In this document: in pieces, positions 15,857-23,440 of the stretch
Position numbering within the stretch: position 1 is the first letter of the stretch
Layout: each line of letters starts with the position of its first letter
NCBI GenBank assembly: GCA_026705925.1
Contig: JAPOZT010000034.1
Span: 280,069-344,068, forward strand
DNA length: 64,000 nt
Reading direction: 5' to 3'
From: Gemmatimonadota bacterium
Lineage (GTDB): Bacteria > JAAXHH01
Position numbers and translations under genes: made by a program
Notes under the pieces: generated by a model
What the model was told of the DNA's origin: nothing
Databases searched by the model: none
Seen by the model: the letters and a program-made list of their open reading frames with translations, nothing else

Positions 15857-17242
15857 CTACACCACCGCCGGCGCCACGCGCGCCGTTCTTTCTTCGGCGA
15901 TACGTACCCCGGCCTCGATGATTTCGAGGGATTCGTCGATCTGGGCTTCGGTGATGGTGATCGGCGGCATGAACCGCAATACCTGGGAACCGGACAGCTC
16001 CATGAAACGCAGGCTGAGCGGATCCTTTTTGAGCATCCTGGGCACGATGGGTAGCCAGAGGCCGTTCTCGTAACAGTACTCCGTAACCATGGCGGCGCCT
16101 TCGAAATTGGGCTCCCGGCTCTGCTTGTCCGTCACCAGTTCGAGCCCCAGGCACAGGCCCAGCCCCCGAGCCTCGCCCACGATCTCGTAGGATTCCTCCA
16201 TCACCTTGAGCCGGTCCATGAAGTAGTTGCCCACGACCCGGGCGTTTTCCACCAGTTTCTCGCGATCGACGATTTCGAGATTGGCCAGGCCGGTCTCGCA
16301 GAGGAGCGGGTCGCCGGCGTGGGACGAGAAGGGCATGAATCCCTTGGCCACCGCGGCGTCCGCGATCTCCGCGCTGGTCATGACCGCGCACAGGGGCACG
16401 GCGCCGCCGAGCCCCTTGGAGCAGGTCACGATGTCGGGCACGAAATCGAAGTGCTCGAAGGCGAACCACTTGCCCGTCCGTCCGAAGCACGTCAGGGCCT
16501 CGTCGGCCACGGTGAGGATGTCCCGTTCCCGGCAGATTTTCACGATCCGCTGGATCCACTCCTTGGACGGCACGATCTGCCCCGCCGCGCTCATGAGCGG
16601 TTCGAAGAAGAAGGCCGCGGGCCGCCCGGAGGTGGACGAATCGATCACGTTCTCCGCCGCGTCCGCGCATCCGAGATTGCAACAGGCTTCGTCCCGGCAG
16701 AACTGGCAGCGGTATTCGTAGGGCGTGGGGATGAATGAAGCGCCCGTGGGCATGGGGCCGTATCCTTCCCGGAGCATGCCGCCCCGGCCGGTGATGGACG
16801 CGCTGCCGTAGGACTGGCCGTGGTAGCCGCGCATGAGGGCGATCACCTCGAAGCGGTCCGTGTACTTCCGCACGAGGCGCAGGGCCATTTCGTTGGATTC
16901 GGATCCCGTGCATGCGAAGAATGACTTCTGTAGCGGGTCCGGCGCGATCTCGGCCATCTTCTTGGCCAGCAGCACCTCCGACGGCGCGATGAAGGTCGTT
17001 CCCACCTGGATGATCTTGTGGGCCTGGTCGCAGAGGGCCTTCACGTAATCCGGGTGGGAATGGCCCAGCGTTACGCATAACTGCCCCGATTGAAAATCGA
17101 TGAAACGTCGGCCTTCCACGTCCCACATGTAGAGCCCGTCACCGCGTTCGGGAACCAGCGGCGCAGTGCGCATCGGATGTCTCAGTAGGTACTGGTTGCC
17201 GAGTTCGAGCCAGCCCTTGTTCGTGGTGGGTAGCGACGCCAT
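15857..17242 (-). CDS. Class III (PLP) aminotransferase with an internal cysteine cluster
   Basis: A 461-residue fold-type I enzyme. It shows FFACTGSESNEMALRL, MRGYHGQSYGS, FFFEPLMSAAGQIVPS, VADEALTCFGRTGKW and the PLP lysine in VTCSKGLGGAVPL. The family moves amino groups from omega-amino acids or decarboxylates dialkylglycines. An uncommon insertion near residue 180, CQFCRDEACCNLGC, places five cysteines in 14 residues and could bind metal. A purine-rich GGAGACGG lies before ATG 17242. Substrate unknown. Confidence 0.85.
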   Translation of the reverse strand: MASLPTTNKGWLELGNQYLLRHPMRTAPLVPERGDGLYMWDVEGRRFIDFQSGQLCVTLGHSHPDYVKALCDQAHKIIQVGTTFIAPSEVLLAKKMAEIAPDPLQKSFFACTGSESNEMALRLVRKYTDRFEVIALMRGYHGQSYGSASITGRGGMLREGYGPMPTGASFIPTPYEYRCQFCRDEACCNLGCADAAENVIDSSTSGRPAAFFFEPLMSAAGQIVPSKEWIQRIVKICRERDILTVADEALTCFGRTGKWFAFEHFDFVPDIVTCSKGLGGAVPLCAVMTSAEIADAAVAKGFMPFSSHAGDPLLCETGLANLEIVDREKLVENARVVGNYFMDRLKVMEESYEIVGEARGLGLCLGLELVTDKQSREPNFEGAAMVTEYCYENGLWLPIVPRMLKKDPLSLRFMELSGSQVLRFMPPITITEAQIDESLEIIEAGVRIAEERTARVAPAVV

Positions 17243-17431
17243 GATCCGTCTCCTGAAGTTGCAGAATTATGATTGTAACCAGCACTTTTTTTAGGGGGAA
17301 TAGAGTAAGGCCATGCTAAACCGGCACCACCGGCCTGTCAATACAATTCGCCGGTGCCGTTCGACCGTACCGAACGTCCATGCCGATGCGAGACGAACGC
17401 CCGTGCCGCTGCGAGGAGCCTGAGATAGTTT

Positions 17432-17460
17432 TTGCCTTGCAGCGGGCCCGGTTTTATACT
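17432..17460 (+). promoter_or_regulatory. Predicted promoter giving a leaderless transcript for the 17469 oxidoreductase
   Basis: TTGCCT at 17432-17437, 17 bases, TATACT at 17455-17460. Initiation about seven bases later falls at 17467, two bases before the ATG, and no ribosome-binding site is present. Confidence 0.55.
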
Positions 17461-17468
17461 TTGAAAAC

Positions 17469-18563
17469 ATGAAAACATATCGCGTAGGGATCATCGGACT
17501 GGGCCGCATGGGCAGTACGATCGACGACGAGGGCCATACGCCCCTGCCCTATTCCATTGCGGCGGCCTGCAGGTCGAGCGAACGGCTGGAGATCGTCGCG
17601 GGCTGCGACCTCCGGCAGGAGCGCAGGGAGGACTTCGCCACACGCTGGGGCGTCAACGCCCTGTACGAGGATTTCCGGGACATGGTCCGGGAGGAGCGCC
17701 CCGATCTCGTTGCCGTATGCACCACCGCGTCAGGTCTGCAGAAACCGGCCCGGGAGGCCCCCGACGCGTCGTTCCGTGGAGATTCCCACGCCGAGCTGTC
17801 CGTCACGCTGGCGGAAATGGGCGTGCCCATGCTCTACGTGGAGAAGGCCATGGCCAGTTCCATGGCGGCGGCCGACGACATCCAAGACGCCGTATTGAAG
17901 CACGGAACGGTGTTCAATACGGGCGTGCTCCGCAGATTCGACAACCGCTACGGCGTGGTCCGCGACGCGGTCCTGCGGGGCGACGTGGGCGAACCCAGGG
18001 CGGCGGTCCACTATGCGCGGTCATCCCTGATGCACGGGCACATCCATTCCATCGACACGCTCTCCTGGCTGCTCGGCGATCCCGTCATCAGGTCCGTTCG
18101 CGGTGAGATCGACCCCCGGGACTACGTCATAGAAGGCGATCACATCCCTTACGATCCGATCGCGACGTACGAACTCGAATTCGAGAACGGTGTCCGTGCG
18201 TGGTCGATCCCCGCGGCGGGATGGGAATACGAGATCATCGGGACCGAGGGAACCATCCGTTCGTTGAACAACGGGGCCGGCGCAGCCTTGCGGCGGGCGA
18301 CGCCCGAAGAGCGGGATGACCGCAAGGGCCGAAGCGCCTGGGAGGAGACGCCTTTCAAATTCGTTACTCCGAAGAGCACCGTCGTTTCCTGCCTCGAGGA
18401 TCTCGTCCACGCACACGAGACGGGCGATCAAAGCCTCGGGCACGTCGAGATCGCCCACCACATCACGGAAGCCTGCATTGCCGTCGCCGAAAGCCACCGG
18501 CGCGGGGGCACCTGGGTGGATCTCCCGCTGGCCAACAGGGATCTATACATCTGGCACGTCTGA
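17469..18563 (+). CDS. Gfo/Idh/MocA-family NAD(P)-dependent oxidoreductase
   Basis: A 364-residue protein. The N-terminal Rossmann motif is VGIIGLGRMGS (about 6-16), followed by AGCDLRQERR, VAVCTTAS and YVEKAMA, the equivalent of the usual EKP segment. The C-terminal half is the alpha/beta substrate domain, with HIHSIDTLSWLLGD carrying the conserved histidine. The family oxidises or reduces sugars and related polyols. AMA replaces the more common proline-containing EKP. It appears monocistronic, with a promoter so close that the mRNA may be leaderless. Confidence 0.85.
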   Translation: MKTYRVGIIGLGRMGSTIDDEGHTPLPYSIAAACRSSERLEIVAGCDLRQERREDFATRWGVNALYEDFRDMVREERPDLVAVCTTASGLQKPAREAPDASFRGDSHAELSVTLAEMGVPMLYVEKAMASSMAAADDIQDAVLKHGTVFNTGVLRRFDNRYGVVRDAVLRGDVGEPRAAVHYARSSLMHGHIHSIDTLSWLLGDPVIRSVRGEIDPRDYVIEGDHIPYDPIATYELEFENGVRAWSIPAAGWEYEIIGTEGTIRSLNNGAGAALRRATPEERDDRKGRSAWEETPFKFVTPKSTVVSCLEDLVHAHETGDQSLGHVEIAHHITEACIAVAESHRRGGTWVDLPLANRDLYIWHV

Positions 18564-18613
18564 ATGCTCGATCGGGAGCAGTACGTAATGCGCTCGGCCG
18601 GCATGGTCTGAAT

Positions 18614-18991
18614 CTACTCCTTGGGGAGTAGTTCGTCCTGTGGAACGGAAGCGTTGAATCTCAGGTATCCCCTGACTTCATCCACCTTAGCCTCCACCCG
18701 GTCCAACGATGCCCGCAAATCCTTGATTTCCGCTCTGATTTCGGTCCTTAAGCTACTCATTTCAGTGCGCAGTTCAGTTCTCAAGCTACCCGTTTCAGTC
18801 CTTAGGCTACCGGTTTCAGCCCCAAATTCTGTTCTCAAGCTGCCCATTTCTGTTCTCAGGCTACCAATTTCACCCCTTATGTCATCCCTTAAGGTATTCA
18901 ATGAAACGTGTAAGTACGTCAGTACTGAAACAAGGGTGATGATCGATGTAAAGACCGCGCCGTGGCGCTCCCACCAACCTGAATCGGACAT
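18614..18991 (-). CDS. Membrane-anchored coiled-coil protein with heptad-like repeats
   Basis: A 125-residue protein. An N-terminal hydrophobic helix (VFTSIITLVSVLTYL) is followed by tandem SLRTE-type repeats (GSLRTEM, GSLRTEF, GSLRTET, GSLRTEL, SSLRTEI) and a second coil ending in VEAKVDEVRGYLRF. GGGAGG lies seven to eight bases before ATG 18991. Such proteins are usually annotated only as DUF or coiled coil. It neighbours two other tiny membrane proteins on the same strand. Confidence 0.65.
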   Translation of the reverse strand: MSDSGWWERHGAVFTSIITLVSVLTYLHVSLNTLRDDIRGEIGSLRTEMGSLRTEFGAETGSLRTETGSLRTELRTEMSSLRTEIRAEIKDLRASLDRVEAKVDEVRGYLRFNASVPQDELLPKE

Positions 18992-19048
18992 TCCATTTCC
19001 TCCCAAAGTATATCGTTGTGTGCCCGCAGTGACAGTGGTTCCTGGATT

Positions 19049-19264
19049 TTATTGACCCGGGTTGGAATCATTGCCGGTTACTAGGTTCGAAATCGCAATC
19101 CGGATCGTTCGGTTGTCTTCCTTGATGTCTTCAAGCGTCGTTGAAATTCCACTTTCTATTGCCTCTCTCTTCCCCATCCAAAGGCACAGTTTTCCTACAG
19201 CCCCGATAACAGCGATCAATAGTACGGCAGCAACCGCGGGCAACCACGAAGGTAACGATTCCAT
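19049..19264 (-). CDS. Small single-pass membrane protein, 71 residues
   Basis: AAGGAG precedes ATG 19264 at good spacing. An N-terminal hydrophobic helix (LPAVAAVLLIAVIGAVGKLCLW) is followed by a charged amphipathic tail (GISTTLEDIKEDNRTIRIAISNLV). A longer frame to 19381 exists but has no ribosome-binding site. It lies between two other small membrane proteins. Function unknown. Confidence 0.6.
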   Translation of the reverse strand: MESLPSWLPAVAAVLLIAVIGAVGKLCLWMGKREAIESGISTTLEDIKEDNRTIRIAISNLVTGNDSNPGQ

Positions 19265-19296
19265 ATTTAACTCCTTGCATCTTGCCAGCCCTCTAC

Positions 19297-19395
19297 CTAG
19301 AAGAGCTGCCATATCTTGATCAGGAAGATGACTGTCAGGATGTAGTTCGCGGCGTACACGATTAAGCAAACGGTTTGCCAAAATCTCGATGTCAT
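19297..19395 (-). CDS. 32-residue membrane peptide
   Basis: A very strong ribosome-binding site (GAGGAGGG) precedes ATG 19395. The product is essentially one hydrophobic helix with a short basic start (MTSRFWQ) and aromatic end (KIWQLF). It is followed 32 bases later by the 71-residue membrane protein on the same strand, so the two may be co-expressed. It could be a structural or toxin-like peptide; nothing in the sequence decides. Confidence 0.45.
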   Translation of the reverse strand: MTSRFWQTVCLIVYAANYILTVIFLIKIWQLF

Positions 19396-19514
19396 TATTT
19401 CCCTCCTCGAAAATGGTCCTGTATACGCATTAGCCAGGAAACGCTCGCTGAATCTCGAAGGAAAGTTACTTTTTTTGGGGAAAAGATGGGGGTCGAGCAT
19501 CAACCAGGTGCGAC

Positions 19515-20216
19515 TCAAGACAGCGTTGAGGGTCCTGAATCTGGTCGTTCACTCCGGGGATGGCTGGATTCAACCTGCACCAGCCGGTCTTCCTGCAACA
19601 CGTACCCGCTCAGCTGCCCGCCATAGATACATCCCGAATCCAGACCGATCACGTAGGGGGAACCGTCTTCCCGGCGCTTGATCACGAGGCCGCCGGGTGC
19701 GTCGTGGCCGAATATGATCAGCTTGCCGGATGGATCGTACGCGTCGTGCCATCGGGGCCCCACGATGCTGTCCACGGGCGGCCAGGTACGGATGACGAGG
19801 AACTCTTCCGTGGTCGTGCCGTGAAAGCCATTCTCCGGATTTATGCCCGCGTGGACCAGCAGGAATGCGGGTTCGTCGATCCAGAGGGGAAGGGATTCCA
19901 GCCACGGGATCAGGGCGTCGGCGCATGGAGCGAGGGCTTCCAGGGTCTGAAGGGTATTGGGACTTCGCGTGGGTACCGCGGCACCGGACAGGTGCCGGCG
20001 AAGCCGGTCCGCCAGGCGGTAGTCGTGGTTGCCGAGGACCATACTCGCGCCCGTATCCTTGATCAGCTTCCATACATCGACGGGATCGGGTCCCCTGCTG
20101 AAAGCATCGCCGGTCAGGTACAGGAGATCCGTGTCCCGCTGGAATTCCAGCTTGGAAAGCAGTTCTTCGAACTCACGGGCACAGCCGTGTATGTCGCCGA
20201 TGAACAGGGTTCGCAA
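19515..20216 (-). CDS. Metallophosphoesterase, ApaH/PrpE-like
   Basis: A 233-residue calcineurin-like phosphoesterase. The metal motifs are all present: GDIHGC (N-terminus), GDAFSRGPD, GNHDYRLADRL, LLVHAGINPE and IFGHDAPGG, followed by GLDSGCIYGGQLSGYVL. ApaH-type enzymes split diadenosine tetraphosphate; related phosphatases act on phosphoproteins. The start is a TTG (20216) with GGAG upstream. Single gene; no operon partner is evident. Confidence 0.85.
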   Translation of the reverse strand: MRTLFIGDIHGCAREFEELLSKLEFQRDTDLLYLTGDAFSRGPDPVDVWKLIKDTGASMVLGNHDYRLADRLRRHLSGAAVPTRSPNTLQTLEALAPCADALIPWLESLPLWIDEPAFLLVHAGINPENGFHGTTTEEFLVIRTWPPVDSIVGPRWHDAYDPSGKLIIFGHDAPGGLVIKRREDGSPYVIGLDSGCIYGGQLSGYVLQEDRLVQVESSHPRSERPDSGPSTLS

Positions 20217-20352
20217 GGGGATTCAGGACTCCGGGACGATCGGTATAAGAGTACGAACTGATGGCAACGACAGCCTTTGTGACGCCTACGGTAAATCACG
20301 GAAGACTGTTAACTCCTTCATCCTGAATGGTAACCGCGCGACCGAAGGACGG

Positions 20353-20478
20353 TCAAGGGAATGAATCGCCCGGTAAAGATTGTGCATCGTCCGTGGATCG
20401 GCTGATTGAGATTCTTCCTTCACATGCAAAGAAGACAAACAACATCACTATTGTGATTATCGTGCTTATAAACCTCAT
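20353..20478 (-). CDS. Possible 41-residue small lipoprotein
   Basis: ATG 20478 follows GAGGG by six bases. The N-terminus MRFISTIITIVMLFVFFAC has a basic start, a hydrophobic core and a cysteine that could be lipidated, followed by a short polar tail. It resembles a minimal lipoprotein but is too short to assign to a family. Confidence 0.35.
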   Translation of the reverse strand: MRFISTIITIVMLFVFFACEGRISISRSTDDAQSLPGDSFP

Positions 20479-20705
20479 TTTTTTCCCTCTAGGGGTGTGT
20501 CTGTTTCCCGTTCCAGTTGTCAGGATAAGGTCTGTACATGTCATAGGAATCCACTTCGTCGAGCAGCAACGACCGAGTATCGGCTCGTTCGGTAGTACCG
20601 GTGATGCCGCTGGTGACACGGGGGTTTGTCGTCGCAGCAGGTCGGGGCTAATAGAAACAAGGTCAACAGACCTGATCAGTACGTAGCCCGCTCTCTCATG
20701 GCGGT

Positions 20706-21779
20706 TTACGGTGCGAGTGTTTCACCGTTCCAGCCTGGCGGGTATGGCTTGTAAGAGCCTCCCGGGACCGCTACGCGGGCGGTGACGGTCGGTGGTTCGC
20801 CTGCTTGGTCAATCATTTGCCATAGAGACTCCACTTGTATGCCGAATTGGTGTGACGTATCAACGGTAGCGAGGATCTCTCCGTTCTGGTCCTCGATGAT
20901 TTGTACTTTGCCGGCATAATTGATACCGATGATATAGCCGTTGTAGTCGAAGACAGGACTTCCGCTCGTCCCTCCTTCGGTTCCAAAATTGTAGTGCAGA
21001 AGCATACCTGAATTGATTCCGTCAAAATCGTCAGAGTAGAACGGACGTAGCGCGGATAGCGTGCCGTCCTTGAATGTCGGCAATACGAGTTCGAAAGTCT
21101 CGTCTGCCAGCCCGCTTGGGTACCCCAATGTTCCCAACGGTTGGCCGGTGCGCAGGTCCTCGCCGAACTCACGCGGCAGTAGGGTCGGCAGCGGCCCGGA
21201 AACTTCCTCTTCCAGAAGTAGCAAGGCGACATCGGGACTTTGTAACGACCCGTCGTAGTCCTCGTGGATGCTCGCGCCATTCCAGAATATCGTCCCAGGC
21301 CCAGGTCCTTCCAGAATACGCTCTCCCGCCCTGGCTACGAACGGGCGTGTCGTGCCACCTGCCTCTTGCTCTATTTCCATGATTGCCTCCGCGACGTGAG
21401 CATTGGTCCACATCCTGTCGGTGTAGTACGCGGCAAAGGCGGTGCCTAACGTGACAACACTCCTCTCGTCTACCAACTCGATACCAACTACATAGACCGC
21501 GTCGTAGAGGTTCCCTTTCTCAATCACGTCGGCCCAATTCAGCGGTGCTCCCGCCCCTGGTTCTCCTTGCGGTCCGGTAGTACCTTGCGGTCCGGTTGCC
21601 CCCTGCGGTCCCTGACTGCCCCGGTCGCCCTGTAGACCTTGGGGGCCAGCAGGCCCTTCTGGTCCCACCGTGCCTTGGATTCCCCGAGGTCCCTGATCGC
21701 CCTGTGGACCCACAGGTCCCTGTTCGCCCTTGCAGGCGATCAAGAATGATAACGCTATCACGACCAGGATACGATACAT
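20706..21779 (-). CDS. Lipoprotein with collagen-like stalk and trypsin-like serine protease domain
   Basis: A 357-residue protein. A lipoprotein signal peptide (LSFLIAC, Cys16) is followed by about 55 residues of Gly-X-Y collagen-like repeats rich in Pro and Gln ([13 protein letters not shown] onward). The rest is a chymotrypsin-fold protease with His in WTNAHVAEA, Asp in SPDVALLLL and Ser in [13 protein letters not shown]. It is therefore predicted to be a membrane-tethered trimeric protease on the cell surface or in the periplasm. AGGAGG lies five bases before the ATG. A second collagen-like lipoprotein lies at 25328. Confidence 0.85.
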   Translation of the reverse strand: MYRILVVIALSFLIACKGEQGPVGPQGDQGPRGIQGTVGPEGPAGPQGLQGDRGSQGPQGATGPQGTTGPQGEPGAGAPLNWADVIEKGNLYDAVYVVGIELVDERSVVTLGTAFAAYYTDRMWTNAHVAEAIMEIEQEAGGTTRPFVARAGERILEGPGPGTIFWNGASIHEDYDGSLQSPDVALLLLEEEVSGPLPTLLPREFGEDLRTGQPLGTLGYPSGLADETFELVLPTFKDGTLSALRPFYSDDFDGINSGMLLHYNFGTEGGTSGSPVFDYNGYIIGINYAGKVQIIEDQNGEILATVDTSHQFGIQVESLWQMIDQAGEPPTVTARVAVPGGSYKPYPPGWNGETLAP

Positions 21780-21904
21780 GTTTTCCTCCTATGTCTAAGG
21801 AGCGGTTCGAAACGGCGTGTAAGACCGCGTGACAGACCACAGGACGCAGAGGATCATAGGGTTGCTCATGGAGATACAGCGGCCCCACAAACTCTCCCTT
21901 TCCT

Positions 21905-22371
21905 TGCGTGCCTGATGCGTCTGGCCGCTATCTCCGGGGTATCACGCCGCAACGCAGTTGCCCGCTACAGCGTGCTCAAAAACCGATGAGAAGACGCGGG
22001 ACTTGGTCAGTCGGACTTCACCGCTGCTTCCAAGGACCGGCCGTGGTAGCCGACATGGCGTTTGGCCAGCGCAGACCTGACGCGGTGATTCAACACAGCG
22101 ACCAGGGATCGCAGTACATTCCGGTAGCATTCTGCAAGTGATGGAGAAGGCGGGGAGATCTGGTCCCGGCCATGAGGAGGGTAGGCGAACCGCTACGACA
22201 AAGCCTGAGCGAATGCTTCTTTGGCAGCCTGGAATGCGAGTGAACTCCTTGACCGGAGGCGCTTTGCTAACCAGGCAACGGGGCCAGACCGCCGTGTTCA
22301 AGCACATCGGGGGTTTCCGGCAGTGTTCCCAAAGTCGCAGTGCCAACCATAAAGACTCTTGGTTTCTGTAA
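21905..22371 (+). pseudogene. Degraded IS3-family transposase (OrfB) remnant
   Basis: Fragments in three frames match the IS3 integrase core in order: VVADMAFGQRRPDAVIQHSD followed by QGSQY (21908 frame), then VGEPLRQSLSECFFGSLECE, then ELLDRRRFANQ, then TAVFKHIGGF near the end. The catalytic region is interrupted by several stops and frameshifts, and the N-terminal half and OrfA are missing. It is non-functional. Terminal inverted repeats were not found. Confidence 0.75.
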
Positions 22372-22461
22372 TCTGGACGGTGAGAGCAATCCGATTCGTG
22401 TAATAACGGTGACCGTCGTATTACTGCTTGTTGAGGACATAGTCGGGGATTCGTTCTGCTA

Positions 22462-22926
22462 TTACTGAGTTTGAAGTTGTCCGATCTTTACCCAATCGGG
22501 ACGCGGATGCAACACGGTAACGACATACAATCTTCCATCTTCGACCGCAGTAGACTGATCCCGGAGGAGCGTCGCGGCTAGTTGATCGGGTTCGAGTTTG
22601 TACATTGCGCCATTTATGGCATCGACAGCCAGTCCGATCAATCCGCCGAAAAAGATGTTGCCCCATACGTACCCGCTTGTCTTGCGTTTCAGTGTCAGCG
22701 TGGCGGTCGTGTACCCTTCGAGTGATATGCGGACGATGTGTTCGTCCTTTCGCGTCAACTCGGCGGATACCGGAGTCGTGCCAATCATACGATTGTCAAC
22801 GGTGACCTCGGCTCCTTCGGGTGTACTGGATATGCTGACGGATTGCATCTTGCCGTGCATGATCGTAGCGCATCCGGCCAGTAAACCGAGGATCAATGAA
22901 ACAGCAACCACTTCATAGCGTGCCAT
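22462..22926 (-). CDS. PEGA-domain lipoprotein
   Basis: A 154-residue protein. Signal peptide with lipobox LAGC (Cys19). The PEGA segment SVSISSTPEGAEVTVDNRMI, then GTTPVSAELTRKDEHIVRISLEGY, is a surface-associated beta fold. A Gly-rich hydrophobic stretch follows (VWGNIFFGGLIGLAVDAINGAMYKL). GGGAGG precedes the ATG. Upstream sequence shares two elements with the Ig-like collagen lipoprotein gene at 25328-26848. Confidence 0.8.
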   Translation of the reverse strand: MARYEVVAVSLILGLLAGCATIMHGKMQSVSISSTPEGAEVTVDNRMIGTTPVSAELTRKDEHIVRISLEGYTTATLTLKRKTSGYVWGNIFFGGLIGLAVDAINGAMYKLEPDQLAATLLRDQSTAVEDGRLYVVTVLHPRPDWVKIGQLQTQ

Positions 22927-23107
22927 TGGTTTCCCTCCCTTTAATCCGTCCTGAGACGGCCATGATTGTTGAGCGACTTGTTTTTACAGGCGCAGTGTGA
23001 TGGACAGCACCGCATGGGTAGCGTCAACCGCCGACAGAAGCGATCGCTCCGGAATCACAAACTGTCCACGAAATCGAGGCAACATCAGCTTTACAGATCG
23101 TCCCATT

Positions 23108-23127
23108 TAGATATGATTAGATTGAGC
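23108..23127 (-). promoter_or_regulatory. 20-bp motif shared with the collagen/Ig-like lipoprotein promoter
   Basis: The plus strand reads TAGATATGATTAGATTGAGC. The same sequence with one mismatch is at 27021-27040. Its core begins 185 bases upstream of the PEGA lipoprotein start, versus 176 bases for the other gene. Confidence 0.6.
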
Positions 23128-23207
23128 ATCAGGAACTGGTTGGCCGACTCGACCGAAACCAGATGAAATCGGCCACCACATCTGTTCTTTGCTGAGAGTT
23201 AAACTCG

Positions 23208-23237
23208 GGTACGTCAGGCAAGATCAGGTACGTCAGG
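23208..23237 (-). repeat. Copy of the CCTGACGTACCTGATC dispersed repeat
   Basis: GGTACGTCAGG occurs at 23208-23218 and 23227-23237. On the minus strand, 23217-23237 reads as the 21-bp unit found twice at 27220-27277, with one mismatch from the 27257 copy. Confidence 0.6.
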
Positions 23238-23440
23238 AAAGTGAGAAACTGGGAAGGGGTGAGCGTGGAATGGTGGGACGTTGAACCAACAGCAGGTCGA
23301 AGTTGCCGCTATCCATCATTCCTGACGCCGGGGTGAATTGGCTTGAGTCCGCCCCATACGAGGCGTATATTGACGGGGCTGTAAGGCCGTAGCGATTACC
23401 GGCGGTTACGGCGATTTCACCGCCTTCAGCGAGGCATAAC

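Larger units (their letters stand above)
22927..23440. other. 514-base intergenic region between PEGA lipoprotein and ketosynthase
   Basis: No convincing gene. It holds the 20-bp motif at 23108-23127 and the inverted copy of the CCTGACGTACCTGATC repeat at 23208-23237. A weak TTGACG element occurs about 70 bases before the ketosynthase start. Confidence 0.5.

Noticed and set aside
21905..22371. Possible active insertion sequence
   Set aside because: Only a broken OrfB fragment remains, with several frameshifts, no OrfA and no visible terminal repeats.
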